This document shows positions 43,778 to 51,000 of a DNA stretch of 64,000 nucleotides, piece by piece. The stretch lies in NCBI GenBank assembly GCA_047626725.1, contig JBLHSG010000006.1, positions 62,001 to 126,000 on the forward strand, given 5' to 3'. The notes under the pieces are model-generated. The model was not told the origin of the DNA. It searched no databases and was given only the letters and a program-made list of their open reading frames with translations. Source of the DNA: Ascidiaceihabitans sp034111945 (GTDB taxonomy: Bacteria > Pseudomonadota > Alphaproteobacteria > Rhodobacterales > Rhodobacteraceae). Position 1 is the stretch's first letter, and the number at the start of each line of letters is the position of its first letter. The position numbers and the translations under genes were made by a program.

Positions 43778-45174
43778 CGCACTTCGTAGGGCAAAACATC
43801 GCGCGTGTCGGCGTCCACATGCAGGTGCCGTTCCAGTGGCGGAACCGAGCGTTGATGACATTTCTGACGCTCGCAAATCCGGCATGAAATCCCGATCGGT
43901 TCGAACGCATCCGCGCGGTTCAAATCCAATCCATCAGCATAAACCAGCGATCCCGCATGGCCAACTTCGCACCCCAAAGCGATTGCAAATCGACGCACAG
44001 GTGCCCCGTAACGGCCCGCATGTTTTGACACATCCCGCGCCAAACTAATGTAACGCACACCGTCGGGCGTTTCGGCCATTTGCCGCAAAAATTGCCCCGG
44101 CAATTCAAACGCTCGGTGCACATTCCACAGCGGACAGGCCCCGCCGAAACGGGCGAATTGCAGGCGTGTCGCGGAATGCCGTTTGGTGATTGTGCCTGCC
44201 TGATCGACACGGACGAAAAAGAACGGAATGCCCTTGGCCCCAGGGCGTTGCAACGTCGACAAACGGTGCGCGACTTGTTCGATTGATGCCCCAAAACGCC
44301 CAGCCAGCCATTCCACGTCGTGGCGACTGTCTTGGGCCGCTTGCAAGAACGCGACGTAAGGCATTAGCGCTGCACCAGCAAAGTAATTTGCAAGGCCAAT
44401 CTTGGCGATATCGCGTGCCTCTTGGGTCTGGAAACGGGCCAGATCCAAGGTGGCTTCTAGCAGTGGATTTTGGCGCAGCAACGCGACCTGTAACAGCAGT
44501 TGGAAGGTTTGGGTTTCAGGGGCGGCGCGCACAGAAATTGACAGTGTTTTTGTCGTAGCATCATAGCTGCGCAAGCGGTCGGTGTCGGTGAATTCCACGT
44601 TTGTGCCGATTTGGCCAAGGCTTGCGATTGCGGCCAAGCGAATTGTGTCATGTCGTGTGGCAGAGCTGGCGAAATGTTCGGCCGCGCGGTCCATCGCGTC
44701 GATATAGTTGTCGCAATAATGAAAGAAATCGCGGACTTCTTCCCATGGGCTGGGGCGCGCGCGGGCGTCTTCGCGGCCCAATGCCTCGTCCAAAGATGCG
44801 AGCCGTTCGTGGGTTTGACGATAGGTTTGGTGCAGTTCGATAAACGCGCGCGCGAGGGCAGGGGCGTTGGACGCGGCAAGCCGCAGATCGGCCATCGGCG
44901 GCATGTCAGAGGCAAAGACCGGATCGGACAACACCTCGCGCATATCACTGACCAGACGTTCGCTGTCGCCGGTGCTAAGTTCGGTAACGTCCAGCCCGAA
45001 TTCGCCAGCCAGCGCCAAAACAACCGTTGTACTGACGGGGCGGTTGTTGTTTTCCATCTGGTTTAAATAGGGCAGGGACACGCCCAGTTTTGCGGCGAAA
45101 TCCTTTTGCGTCAGACCAATACGCGTGCGCAGTTCGCGCAGTTTGGCACCAGCATATAATTTTTGGGTCGCCAT
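43774..45174 (-). CDS. pccR: Short-chain fatty acyl-CoA regulator (PccR-like, XRE with DUF2083)
   Basis: The 466-residue protein has an N-terminal helix-turn-helix (LRTRIGLTQKDFAAKLGVSLPYLNQMENNNRP). A long ligand-binding region with an ImmA/IrrE-like core follows (AKIGLANYFAGAALMPYVAFLQAA), and then a C-terminal domain with Cys clusters (GISCRICERQKCHQRSVPP). This layout is that of the ScfR family, whose member PccR controls propionyl-CoA carboxylase in Rhodobacter sphaeroides. It sits close to pccB, separated only by an MFS gene, and TTTGCAA elements lie in front of its start and of pccB. The ligand is expected to be a short acyl-CoA. Confidence 0.88.
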   Translation of the reverse strand: MATQKLYAGAKLRELRTRIGLTQKDFAAKLGVSLPYLNQMENNNRPVSTTVVLALAGEFGLDVTELSTGDSERLVSDMREVLSDPVFASDMPPMADLRLAASNAPALARAFIELHQTYRQTHERLASLDEALGREDARARPSPWEEVRDFFHYCDNYIDAMDRAAEHFASSATRHDTIRLAAIASLGQIGTNVEFTDTDRLRSYDATTKTLSISVRAAPETQTFQLLLQVALLRQNPLLEATLDLARFQTQEARDIAKIGLANYFAGAALMPYVAFLQAAQDSRHDVEWLAGRFGASIEQVAHRLSTLQRPGAKGIPFFFVRVDQAGTITKRHSATRLQFARFGGACPLWNVHRAFELPGQFLRQMAETPDGVRYISLARDVSKHAGRYGAPVRRFAIALGCEVGHAGSLVYADGLDLNRADAFEPIGISCRICERQKCHQRSVPPLERHLHVDADTRDVLPYEVR

Positions 45175-45183
45175 GACGTTACC

Positions 45184-45221
45184 TTTGCAACTTTGCAGAT
45201 AACTTAGGGTAGCTTTGCAAA
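45184..45221. promoter_or_regulatory. Candidate PccR binding sites in front of pccR
   Basis: Three TTTGCA elements stand upstream of the pccR start: TTTGCAA at 45184, TTTGCAG at 45192 (a period of eight) and the palindrome CTTTGCAAAG around 45214-45221. The same word clusters before pccB, which suggests autoregulation. Confidence 0.65.
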
Positions 45222-45238
45222 GTTAAGGGCGCAAGGGA

Positions 45239-46468
45239 TCAAAGGGGTGGTGATGCGGCCGCGATACGGGCCTCGCGACGATACACGCTAAGGATCGCGA
45301 CAACTGCGGCGAGGGCGGTGATCAGCATGATCAAAATCAACGGATAGGCCCCCCATTCCGGGCGCAGCAAAAACACAGCTAATAATGACAACGCAGCGCC
45401 GCCGCCAACCATAATCGCGCCGCCCAGTCCCGAAGCAGTGCCTGCCAAATGTGGGCGAACGGACAGCATGCCAGCAGTCGCGTTTGGGATGACCATGCCG
45501 TTGCCCAAGCCCACAAAGGTCATCAATCCGAAGAATGTTAGCGGTGATCCCAGTCCGACCCAGAAGAAAATCAACATCATTGCAGTGCCGAATGTGACGC
45601 CCAAACTGCCCCACAAGATCAGCTTGTTTACGCCCAATCGTGCCGCGTTTCGCCCGGTGATCCAGTTGCCTGCAAAATAGCCGACCGCAGGTGCGCCAAG
45701 GCAAATGCCAACCCACAATGGTGACATGCCAAAGACCACGGCGCCAACAATCGGGCCGCCCCCCAGGTAGGCAAAAAACGCGCCAGAACTAAAGGCAGAG
45801 GCAAGGCAGTATCCCCAAAATCGCGGTGAACGCAGCAATTCTGGATACTCGCGAAACTGTTGAACCAGCGTCAGCCCTGAGGGTTTCACTGTCTCACCCA
45901 AGTCGCGCCAGACCAGCGCAAACAGCGCACTACCAACGATTAGAAACGCCCAGAAATTCGCCTGCCAGCCAAACAATTCGTCCAACAATCCACCAATTGC
46001 GGGGCTAACCATCGGCACCACGGCCATGCCCATCGTGACGTAGGCGAGCATCGAGGCAGACTGTTCTTGGTCAAATGAATCCCGAATGACCGCGCGGCTA
46101 AGCACCATGCACACGGCAATCGCGGCTTGGATCATGCGGAACCCCAAGAACCACCAGACATTGGTTGCGAACACACAGCCAACTGACGCGACCATGAAAA
46201 TCGCGATGCCGACCAGCAGGACAGGCCTGCGTCCCATGCGGTCTGAAATCGGGCCAATAAAGATTTGCAAAAACGCGCTTACGAACAAAAACAGCGGCAC
46301 GGACATCGCCATAATGCCATCCTCGACGCCAAAGAATTTGGACATCTGGGGCAGGCTCGGCAAAAACATATTCATCACCATAGCGGACATGCCGGCCATG
46401 AAAATCAGGGTAAAAATATGAGGCGGAGTGCTGCGATCCAGAAAACGGATCACTGGTTTGTTTTGCAT
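45239..46468 (-). CDS. Bcr/CflA-type multidrug efflux MFS transporter
   Basis: The 409-residue protein has twelve hydrophobic segments. The N-half carries MNMFLPSLPQMSKFFGV and the MFS signature GPISDRMGRRPVLLVGI near residue 73. The second half has GNGMVIPNATAGMLSV. The arrangement and GMAVVPMVSPAIGGLLDELFGW motif fit the drug:proton antiporter-1 Bcr/CflA subfamily. It lies between pccR and pccB, which is unusual for a drug exporter, and shares its upstream region with pccB; a TTTGCAT element covers its start codon. It may export an acid or intermediate linked to propionate metabolism, which is inference. Confidence 0.88.
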   Translation of the reverse strand: MQNKPVIRFLDRSTPPHIFTLIFMAGMSAMVMNMFLPSLPQMSKFFGVEDGIMAMSVPLFLFVSAFLQIFIGPISDRMGRRPVLLVGIAIFMVASVGCVFATNVWWFLGFRMIQAAIAVCMVLSRAVIRDSFDQEQSASMLAYVTMGMAVVPMVSPAIGGLLDELFGWQANFWAFLIVGSALFALVWRDLGETVKPSGLTLVQQFREYPELLRSPRFWGYCLASAFSSGAFFAYLGGGPIVGAVVFGMSPLWVGICLGAPAVGYFAGNWITGRNAARLGVNKLILWGSLGVTFGTAMMLIFFWVGLGSPLTFFGLMTFVGLGNGMVIPNATAGMLSVRPHLAGTASGLGGAIMVGGGAALSLLAVFLLRPEWGAYPLILIMLITALAAVVAILSVYRREARIAAASPPL

Positions 46469-46530
46469 AGGTCAATAGCTATGCCCTTAAATCAGACTTG
46501 TCTACTAACGGTCCTGTGAAACGGCATTAT

Positions 46531-46578
46531 TTTGCATATTTGCAATTTGCAATTTTGAAAGTGCATAGACTTTGCAAA
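46531..46578. promoter_or_regulatory. Candidate PccR binding sites in front of pccB
   Basis: In the 180 bases between the divergent MFS gene and pccB, TTTGCAT (46531), TTTGCAA (46539), TTTGCAA (46546) and TTTGCAAA (46571) form a dense cluster. The first three repeat with a period of seven or eight bases. The last lies 71 bases before the pccB ATG. Confidence 0.7.
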
Positions 46579-46648
46579 TATTCTCAATCGCGCTGGGATG
46601 CGGGCGAATTTGCGGGTATGGTTTGGAAAATTGCTAGTAGGGCTGATG

Positions 46649-48181
46649 ATGAAAGATATCCTGACAGAATTGAACGACCGACGCGAGCAGGCCCGACTGG
46701 GTGGTGGTCAAAAACGGATCGACGCCCAGCACGGACGTGGGAAATTAACCGCGCGCGAGCGGATCGAATTGTTGCTGGACGAGGGATCGTTTGAAGAATT
46801 CGACATGTTCGTCACTCACCGTTGCACCGATTTTGGTATGGAAAATCAAAAGCCTGCGGGTGATGGTGTGGTCACCGGATGGGGCACGATCAACGGGCGC
46901 ATGATCTATGTGTTCTCTCAGGACTTTACTGTTTTTGGCGGATCGCTGTCTGAAACTCACGCGCAAAAAATCTGCAAGATCCAAGACATGGCGATGCAAA
47001 ACGGTGCGCCTTTGATCGGGATTAACGATTCCGGTGGTGCGCGTATTCAAGAAGGTGTCGCGTCACTTGCCGGTTACGCTGAGGTGTTCCAGCGCAATAT
47101 TTTGGCCTCTGGTGTGGTGCCGCAGATCAGTTTGATCATGGGCCCCTGTGCCGGCGGCGCTGTTTATAGTCCCGCGATGACTGACTTTATCTTTATGGTC
47201 AAAGACACGTCTTACATGTTTGTGACCGGCCCCGATGTGGTCAAAACGGTCACAAATGAAGTTGTCACGGCCGAGGAATTGGGCGGGGCATCAACCCACA
47301 CCAAGAAATCATCAGTCGCTGACGGCGCGTTCGAAAACGATGTTGAGGCACTGGCCGAGGTCCGCCGTTTGGTCGACTTTTTGCCGCTGAACAATCGCGA
47401 AAAACCACCTGTGCGCCCGTTCTTTGATGAACCGGGGCGGGTCGAGGCATCGCTTGATACGTTGATCCCTGCAAACCCGAACACGCCCTACGACATGAAG
47501 GAATTGATCCTGAAGGTCGCGGACGAAGCCGATTTTTACGAAATTCAAGAAGATTTTGCCAAGAACATCATCACCGGTTTCATCCGGCTTGAGGGGCAAT
47601 CCGTGGGTGTTGTCGCCAACCAACCAACCGTTTTGGCGGGCTGTTTGGACATCGATAGTTCGCGTAAAGCTGCGCGTTTTGTGCGGTTCTGCGATGCCTT
47701 TGAAATCCCGATCCTGACGCTGGTCGACGTGCCCGGTTTCTTGCCCGGTACCAGCCAAGAATATGGCGGCGTGATCAAGCACGGTGCGAAATTGCTGTTT
47801 GCCTACGGCGAAGCGACAGTGCCCAAAGTTACGGTGATCACGCGCAAGGCCTACGGCGGTGCCTATGATGTGATGGCCTCCAAACACCTGCGCGGCGATT
47901 TTAACTACGCGTGGCCAACGGCTGAAATTGCTGTGATGGGGGCCAAGGGTGCCACCGAAATTATCCACCGCGCTGATCTGGGGGACGCCGACAAAATTGC
48001 ACAGCACGCCGCTGATTACGAAGAACGGTTCGCCAACCCGTTTGTCGCCGCCGAACGCGGCTTCATCGACGAGGTCATCCAACCACGGTCCACCCGCAAA
48101 CGAGTTAGCCGCGCGTTCGCATCGCTTCGTGGTAAAAAGCTGGTGAACCCGTGGAAGAAGCACGACAATATTCCGTTGTAA
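46649..48181 (+). CDS. pccB: Propionyl-CoA carboxylase beta subunit
   Basis: PccB is the carboxyltransferase subunit of biotin-dependent propionyl-CoA carboxylase, which makes methylmalonyl-CoA. The product has 510 residues, the usual length. It begins MKDILTELNDRREQARLGGG. The N-half contains IGINDSGGARIQEGVASLAGYAEVF with the oxyanion-forming Gly-Gly and MGPCAGGAVYSPAMTDF. The C-half carries DVPGFLPGTSQEYGGVIKHGAKLLFAYGEA with its own Gly pair. The ATG at 46649 is chosen among several; the frame is open to 46598. PccA follows 2.8 kb downstream on the same strand. Confidence 0.96.
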   Translation: MKDILTELNDRREQARLGGGQKRIDAQHGRGKLTARERIELLLDEGSFEEFDMFVTHRCTDFGMENQKPAGDGVVTGWGTINGRMIYVFSQDFTVFGGSLSETHAQKICKIQDMAMQNGAPLIGINDSGGARIQEGVASLAGYAEVFQRNILASGVVPQISLIMGPCAGGAVYSPAMTDFIFMVKDTSYMFVTGPDVVKTVTNEVVTAEELGGASTHTKKSSVADGAFENDVEALAEVRRLVDFLPLNNREKPPVRPFFDEPGRVEASLDTLIPANPNTPYDMKELILKVADEADFYEIQEDFAKNIITGFIRLEGQSVGVVANQPTVLAGCLDIDSSRKAARFVRFCDAFEIPILTLVDVPGFLPGTSQEYGGVIKHGAKLLFAYGEATVPKVTVITRKAYGGAYDVMASKHLRGDFNYAWPTAEIAVMGAKGATEIIHRADLGDADKIAQHAADYEERFANPFVAAERGFIDEVIQPRSTRKRVSRAFASLRGKKLVNPWKKHDNIPL

Positions 48182-48185
48182 GCAG

Positions 48186-48530
48186 ATGGCGCGCGGTTGG
48201 CATATTCAAAAAGACCAAGGGCAGGTGACGCTTAGCCGTCAGTTGCCCGCCCGTTTTGACGTGCAAGCAGCAACCACGCTGCCGCATGCCAATATGGTGC
48301 GTTTGGTCAGTCAGATCCGTCAGGATTTATGGCGTGCATTGCAAAACCTGCGTGGCTTTTCGCCGGTGGTTCAAATCACCAAAGGGCCCGACGATCTAAC
48401 GGTGCAGGCAGGTGGGCGCATGTTGGGGCCAATCAGTGCCAAAACCATAGAACAGATCGAAGCCGTTCTGGAAAACCCCAAGAACCGCGCACGCTGGTTG
48501 CGCTGTTCACAAGATCGCAAGAGACCCTAA
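48186..48530 (+). CDS. Conserved hypothetical protein between pccB and pccA
   Basis: A 114-residue protein starting four bases after the pccB stop and clearly in its operon. It opens MARGWHIQKDQGQVTL, has a helical middle (LVSQIRQDLWRALQNLRGFSPVVQI), and a C-terminal half with LEDL-like AKTIEQIEAVLENPKNRARWL. No signal peptide or membrane segment is visible. I do not recognise a named domain; similar proteins are common next to pccB in roseobacters. Its stop abuts the following gene. Confidence 0.75.
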   Translation: MARGWHIQKDQGQVTLSRQLPARFDVQAATTLPHANMVRLVSQIRQDLWRALQNLRGFSPVVQITKGPDDLTVQAGGRMLGPISAKTIEQIEAVLENPKNRARWLRCSQDRKRP

Positions 48531-48932
48531 ATGAGCAACGCTATTTTTGACAATCAAGCCTTTACGATCTCGCATGCGGATGACGGGAAATTTGTTGGCA
48601 CCGGTTTGCGTCCATTTTTTGAATACCGCGATTTAGGGATTAACGGGGCCACCGCAGGGGCATACGGCGCACATGTTATTCGTGCGGTTCCCGGTTTGGA
48701 AAGCCCCGGAGAATGGCATTCGCACGCGCTGAATTTTCAGATGGTTTACGTCACCCAAGGCTGGGTTGTGTTCGAATACGAAGGCAACGGCGAACATACT
48801 TTGCGCGCGGGATCTTGCGTGCTTCAGCCATCAGGTATTCGCCACCGCGAAGTGCGCCATTCAGATGACATGGAACTGATCGAAATCATTTCGCCCGCAG
48901 AATTTGTCACGCAAGGCGAAGACGCCCCATGA
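48531..48932 (+). CDS. Cupin domain protein
   Basis: The 133-residue protein is a small single cupin. The metal-binding pattern is partly visible: EWHSHALNFQMVYVTQGWVVFEYEGNGEH (first motif with paired His) and GSCVLQPSGIRHREVRHSDDMELIEI (second motif). The start follows the previous stop directly and the end overlaps the next gene by four bases, so it belongs to the pccB operon. The substrate is unknown; cupins here may isomerise or bind small acids. Confidence 0.87.
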   Translation: MSNAIFDNQAFTISHADDGKFVGTGLRPFFEYRDLGINGATAGAYGAHVIRAVPGLESPGEWHSHALNFQMVYVTQGWVVFEYEGNGEHTLRAGSCVLQPSGIRHREVRHSDDMELIEIISPAEFVTQGEDAP

Positions 48933-49306
48933 TACGTTTGTTTGCCCTTTTGCTGACGGTCTCAACCGCCCACGCCCAAGGTGTCCCGTCGGGACAATCC
49001 GTGACCCTGCACGAGGTGCTGGTTGATGATGTGAACGCCCAAAACTGGCTGCGGTTTCGGTTTGTCGCACCACAGATCGCGCGCGTCGGCGGCGACATCA
49101 CCTACGAACGTGCTGCCCCCGATATGGAACATTTGTGTCAATCCACGGCCTTGCCTTACATGGCAGAGTATGACCTGACCGCAGACATGATTATCATTTC
49201 AATGTCCGACAAAATCACCGAATTCGGAGTCCCGAACTCTGAGGTCACACAGTTTTTTGACGCGTTTCGGGTCGAAAACCAAACCTGCATCTGGGAGGCT
49301 TTTTAA
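48929..49306 (+). CDS. Secreted DUF6497 family protein
   Basis: The 125-residue protein has a Sec signal peptide (MIRLFALLLTVSTAHAQ). The mature part contains LRFRFVAPQIARVGGDITY, a Cys in EHLCQSTALPY and a second in ENQTCIWEAF, which could form a disulfide. These are features I associate with DUF6497, sometimes mislabelled acetolactate synthase. It overlaps the cupin gene by four bases. It probably acts in the periplasm. No enzyme function is indicated. Confidence 0.8.
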   Translation: MIRLFALLLTVSTAHAQGVPSGQSVTLHEVLVDDVNAQNWLRFRFVAPQIARVGGDITYERAAPDMEHLCQSTALPYMAEYDLTADMIIISMSDKITEFGVPNSEVTQFFDAFRVENQTCIWEAF

Positions 49307-49520
49307 TGCAACCACAACATGTTGCGCCACACTGCTCATCCAACGGGTCACCTGATGCGCCAGCGACACAAATCCGCGCATCAGAACCCTGTGGATATCT
49401 TTTTGACACAATTTCCCGTAACTATGGCGCAAGGAAATCCCAAGGTTTCCTTACCTCAGTACCAAGGTCGCGGGCGCGTGTTGCGTCCAAAGGCCATTTT
49501 TTAAGTGACAGGAGACTCAG
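49307..49520 (+). other. Non-coding gap before the small lipoprotein gene
   Basis: 214 bases without a credible gene. A hairpin AAGGAAA...TTTCCTT lies at 49431-49452, and a TTGACA at 49402 could be a -35 box although no convincing -10 stands at the right distance. A GGAG ribosome binding site ends the stretch. Confidence 0.4.
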
Positions 49521-49667
49521 ATGTCAAAGAGCATCAAACTATTGGCAACATTCGGCTTTATCGCTGTTGTTGCTGCCTGTGCGCGCGAGCAGCAGGTCGA
49601 AGAATTTGTCGTGGTTGATCCAGAGCCGATCTCGGTTGAGCCGACATACACCGGTAAATACAAGTAA
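49521..49667 (+). CDS. 48-residue lipoprotein
   Basis: ATG 49521 with GGAG upstream opens a 48-residue frame. A signal region (SIKLLATFGFIAVVAAC) with Cys20 ends in a good lipobox VAAC. The mature part is only 28 residues: acidic EEFVVVDPEPISVEPTYTGKYK, ending in Lys. I recall a very similar tail (VVVDPEP, PTYTGKYK) in small lipoproteins of other roseobacters, so it is probably a conserved but uncharacterised lineage protein. It lies inside the pccB-pccA interval. Confidence 0.82.
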   Translation: MSKSIKLLATFGFIAVVAACAREQQVEEFVVVDPEPISVEPTYTGKYK

Positions 49668-49733
49668 AACCGGACTTACGGGGCGGGCGTTCGCGCCCAC
49701 CCCGACCGCCTCCCTGATCAAAGGGAGTGCAGC

Positions 49734-50084
49734 ATGCTAAAGCATCGCGGGTTTCCGGGCCGTTTAACCGGAACTGATTTTCAATTTACCCTACGCCGCG
49801 CCAACCCCAAAGGGGTGACGCCGATCACACGTCGTGAACGTAAACGCGATCGCAAGCCTGCGGATCGTCGCGCTGATGCCGGGTTCATGAAGGCGCTGTG
49901 GGAATGTTTTGGCGACAAGCCATTTGAACGTGGCAATCTGGATGCAGGGCGTCTGTCATGGTTGTTCGGGCGCGAAGTTGTTCCTGCCACCGACAATTTT
50001 GATCCCGAAGATTACGACGCGCTGTTGATCATTGTTCCTGATATTGCGCGTGCCGCATTTCCAGAAAGCATGGGCGAGATTTAG
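49734..50084 (+). CDS. Conserved hypothetical protein in the pccB-pccA interval
   Basis: The 116-residue protein starts at ATG 49734 with AAAGGGAG upstream. The N-terminal half is very basic (LRRANPKGVTPITRRERKRDRKP), then ADAGFMKALWECFGDKPFERGNLDAGRLSWL and an acidic tail DPEDYDALLIIVPDIARAAFP. The middle block suggests a compact helical domain. No signal peptide is seen. I do not recognise a named family. It lies 66 bases after the 48-residue lipoprotein gene on the same strand. Confidence 0.7.
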   Translation: MLKHRGFPGRLTGTDFQFTLRRANPKGVTPITRRERKRDRKPADRRADAGFMKALWECFGDKPFERGNLDAGRLSWLFGREVVPATDNFDPEDYDALLIIVPDIARAAFPESMGEI

Positions 50085-50457
50085 GCGTGTTGTTGCTTGC
50101 GCATCTCCAAAAACGGCAGGCCTCCGCCGATTTTACGCGTATAGCGTGTATCGCTATGGCGCGATTGATGCGGTCGTGCCAACCTGAATTTGCACGGGTC
50201 ATGTCCCAGATTAATGTGGCTCGTGCGCACCATTTCCGAACCCCTTCCCCTGACGGGCAGCAGGCGCCACCCCGCGCTGCGCTGCCCGTCTTTTTTCGTT
50301 CCGGAATAGGGTCCGTCATAAGCGGATTTTTTCGCGTTGAATCATGTGATTGGCGGGCTTTTGCCGATCCAGTGGCTGTGCGCGAAAAATACTGGCAGCC
50401 AGCCCAACTTCTGTCATCTGTGACCTCAAAAGAGCAAACAGAAGCAGGAGCATTCAA
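50085..50457 (+). other. 373-base gap with orphan terminator, no clear gene
   Basis: No gene is recognised. A 50-codon frame runs on the minus strand (50081-50233), and a hairpin ATAGCG...CGCTAT lies at 50141-50157. A strong terminator is at 50252-50296. The stretch before the terminator could be a long 3' UTR or a small RNA. A GGAG before 50458 starts the next gene. Confidence 0.45.
50252..50296 (+). terminator. Rho-independent terminator between hypothetical gene and 68-residue lipoprotein gene
   Basis: GACGGGCAGC at 50252-50261 pairs exactly with GCTGCCCGTC at 50281-50290; the loop is GC-rich and six T residues follow. It lies 168 bases after the nearest plus-strand stop, unusually far for an ordinary operon end. 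Confidence 0.85.
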
Positions 50458-50664
50458 ATGTCATTCAAAGCATGGACCCTTATTGCCGCCGCAGCCTTTG
50501 GCCTATCGGCGTGTGGCGATACCGGCACCGATCAGGCGCTTATCGGCGGCGCGGCAGGTGCAGGCGTGGCCATCATCACAGACGGCAGCCCGCTTAAGGG
50601 TGCAGCCATCGGTGCGGCCGGGAATTTCCTGTACTGCCAAACCTACCCAAGCAAATGCAACTGA
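50458..50664 (+). CDS. 68-residue lipoprotein with glycine-rich membrane motif
   Basis: The 68-residue frame starts at ATG 50458 with AGGAG upstream. Signal: MSFKAWTLIAAAAFG with lipobox LSAC, lipid Cys at residue 19. The mature part contains LIGGAAGAGVAIITDG and KGAAIGAAGNFLYCQTYPSKC, a Gly-Ala-rich pattern like glycine-zipper lipoproteins, and two further Cys that may form a disulfide. It is probably anchored in the outer or inner membrane. No function is known. Confidence 0.82.
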   Translation: MSFKAWTLIAAAAFGLSACGDTGTDQALIGGAAGAGVAIITDGSPLKGAAIGAAGNFLYCQTYPSKCN

Positions 50665-50774
50665 TGCAGACGCGCAACGCTGGATAACTTCTAACTTACG
50701 CACACCACAGCCGCGTCAGCATATGGTAAACTCTCCTCAATGGGCATCGAAAGCTCAATTGAGAGGCACGTTTT

Positions 50775-50894
50775 ATGAACCGAGTAATCTGCATTTTTGC
50801 AGTGGCAGCCGCTATGCTGGCTGGCGCATGTACCAAGCCCGACATTTCCAGTCGCGGCACGATATCGCTGTTGGGACCCCTAACAGCCGAGTAA
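50775..50894 (+). CDS. 39-residue putative lipoprotein
   Basis: A short frame from ATG 50775 to TAA 50894 encodes 39 residues. Hydrophobic MNRVICIFAVAAAMLAGAC looks like a lipoprotein signal, although the residues before Cys19 (AGA) are a weaker lipobox than usual. The remaining 20 residues are TKPDISSRGTISLLGPLTAE. A GAGAGG ribosome binding site stands eight bases upstream, next to a CTCAATTGAG palindrome. It is 106 bases upstream of pccA. It may be real or a leader peptide. Confidence 0.55.
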   Translation: MNRVICIFAVAAAMLAGACTKPDISSRGTISLLGPLTAE

Positions 50895-51000
50895 TCGAAC
50901 AGCCGCTTTTGGTGGCGACCACCTTTGAAATTTCAACAGCCGTCCCGTGTTATCGGGGCGGCCAGTTGCGTTTATCCATTCAAACAACTGGGGACATCAC

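Noticed and set aside
50081..50233. 50-codon minus-strand frame with tail IGGGLPFLEMRKQQHA
   Set aside because: No recognised family and no clear ribosome binding site; it overlaps the preceding stop. Kept only as a competitor to the small RNA idea.
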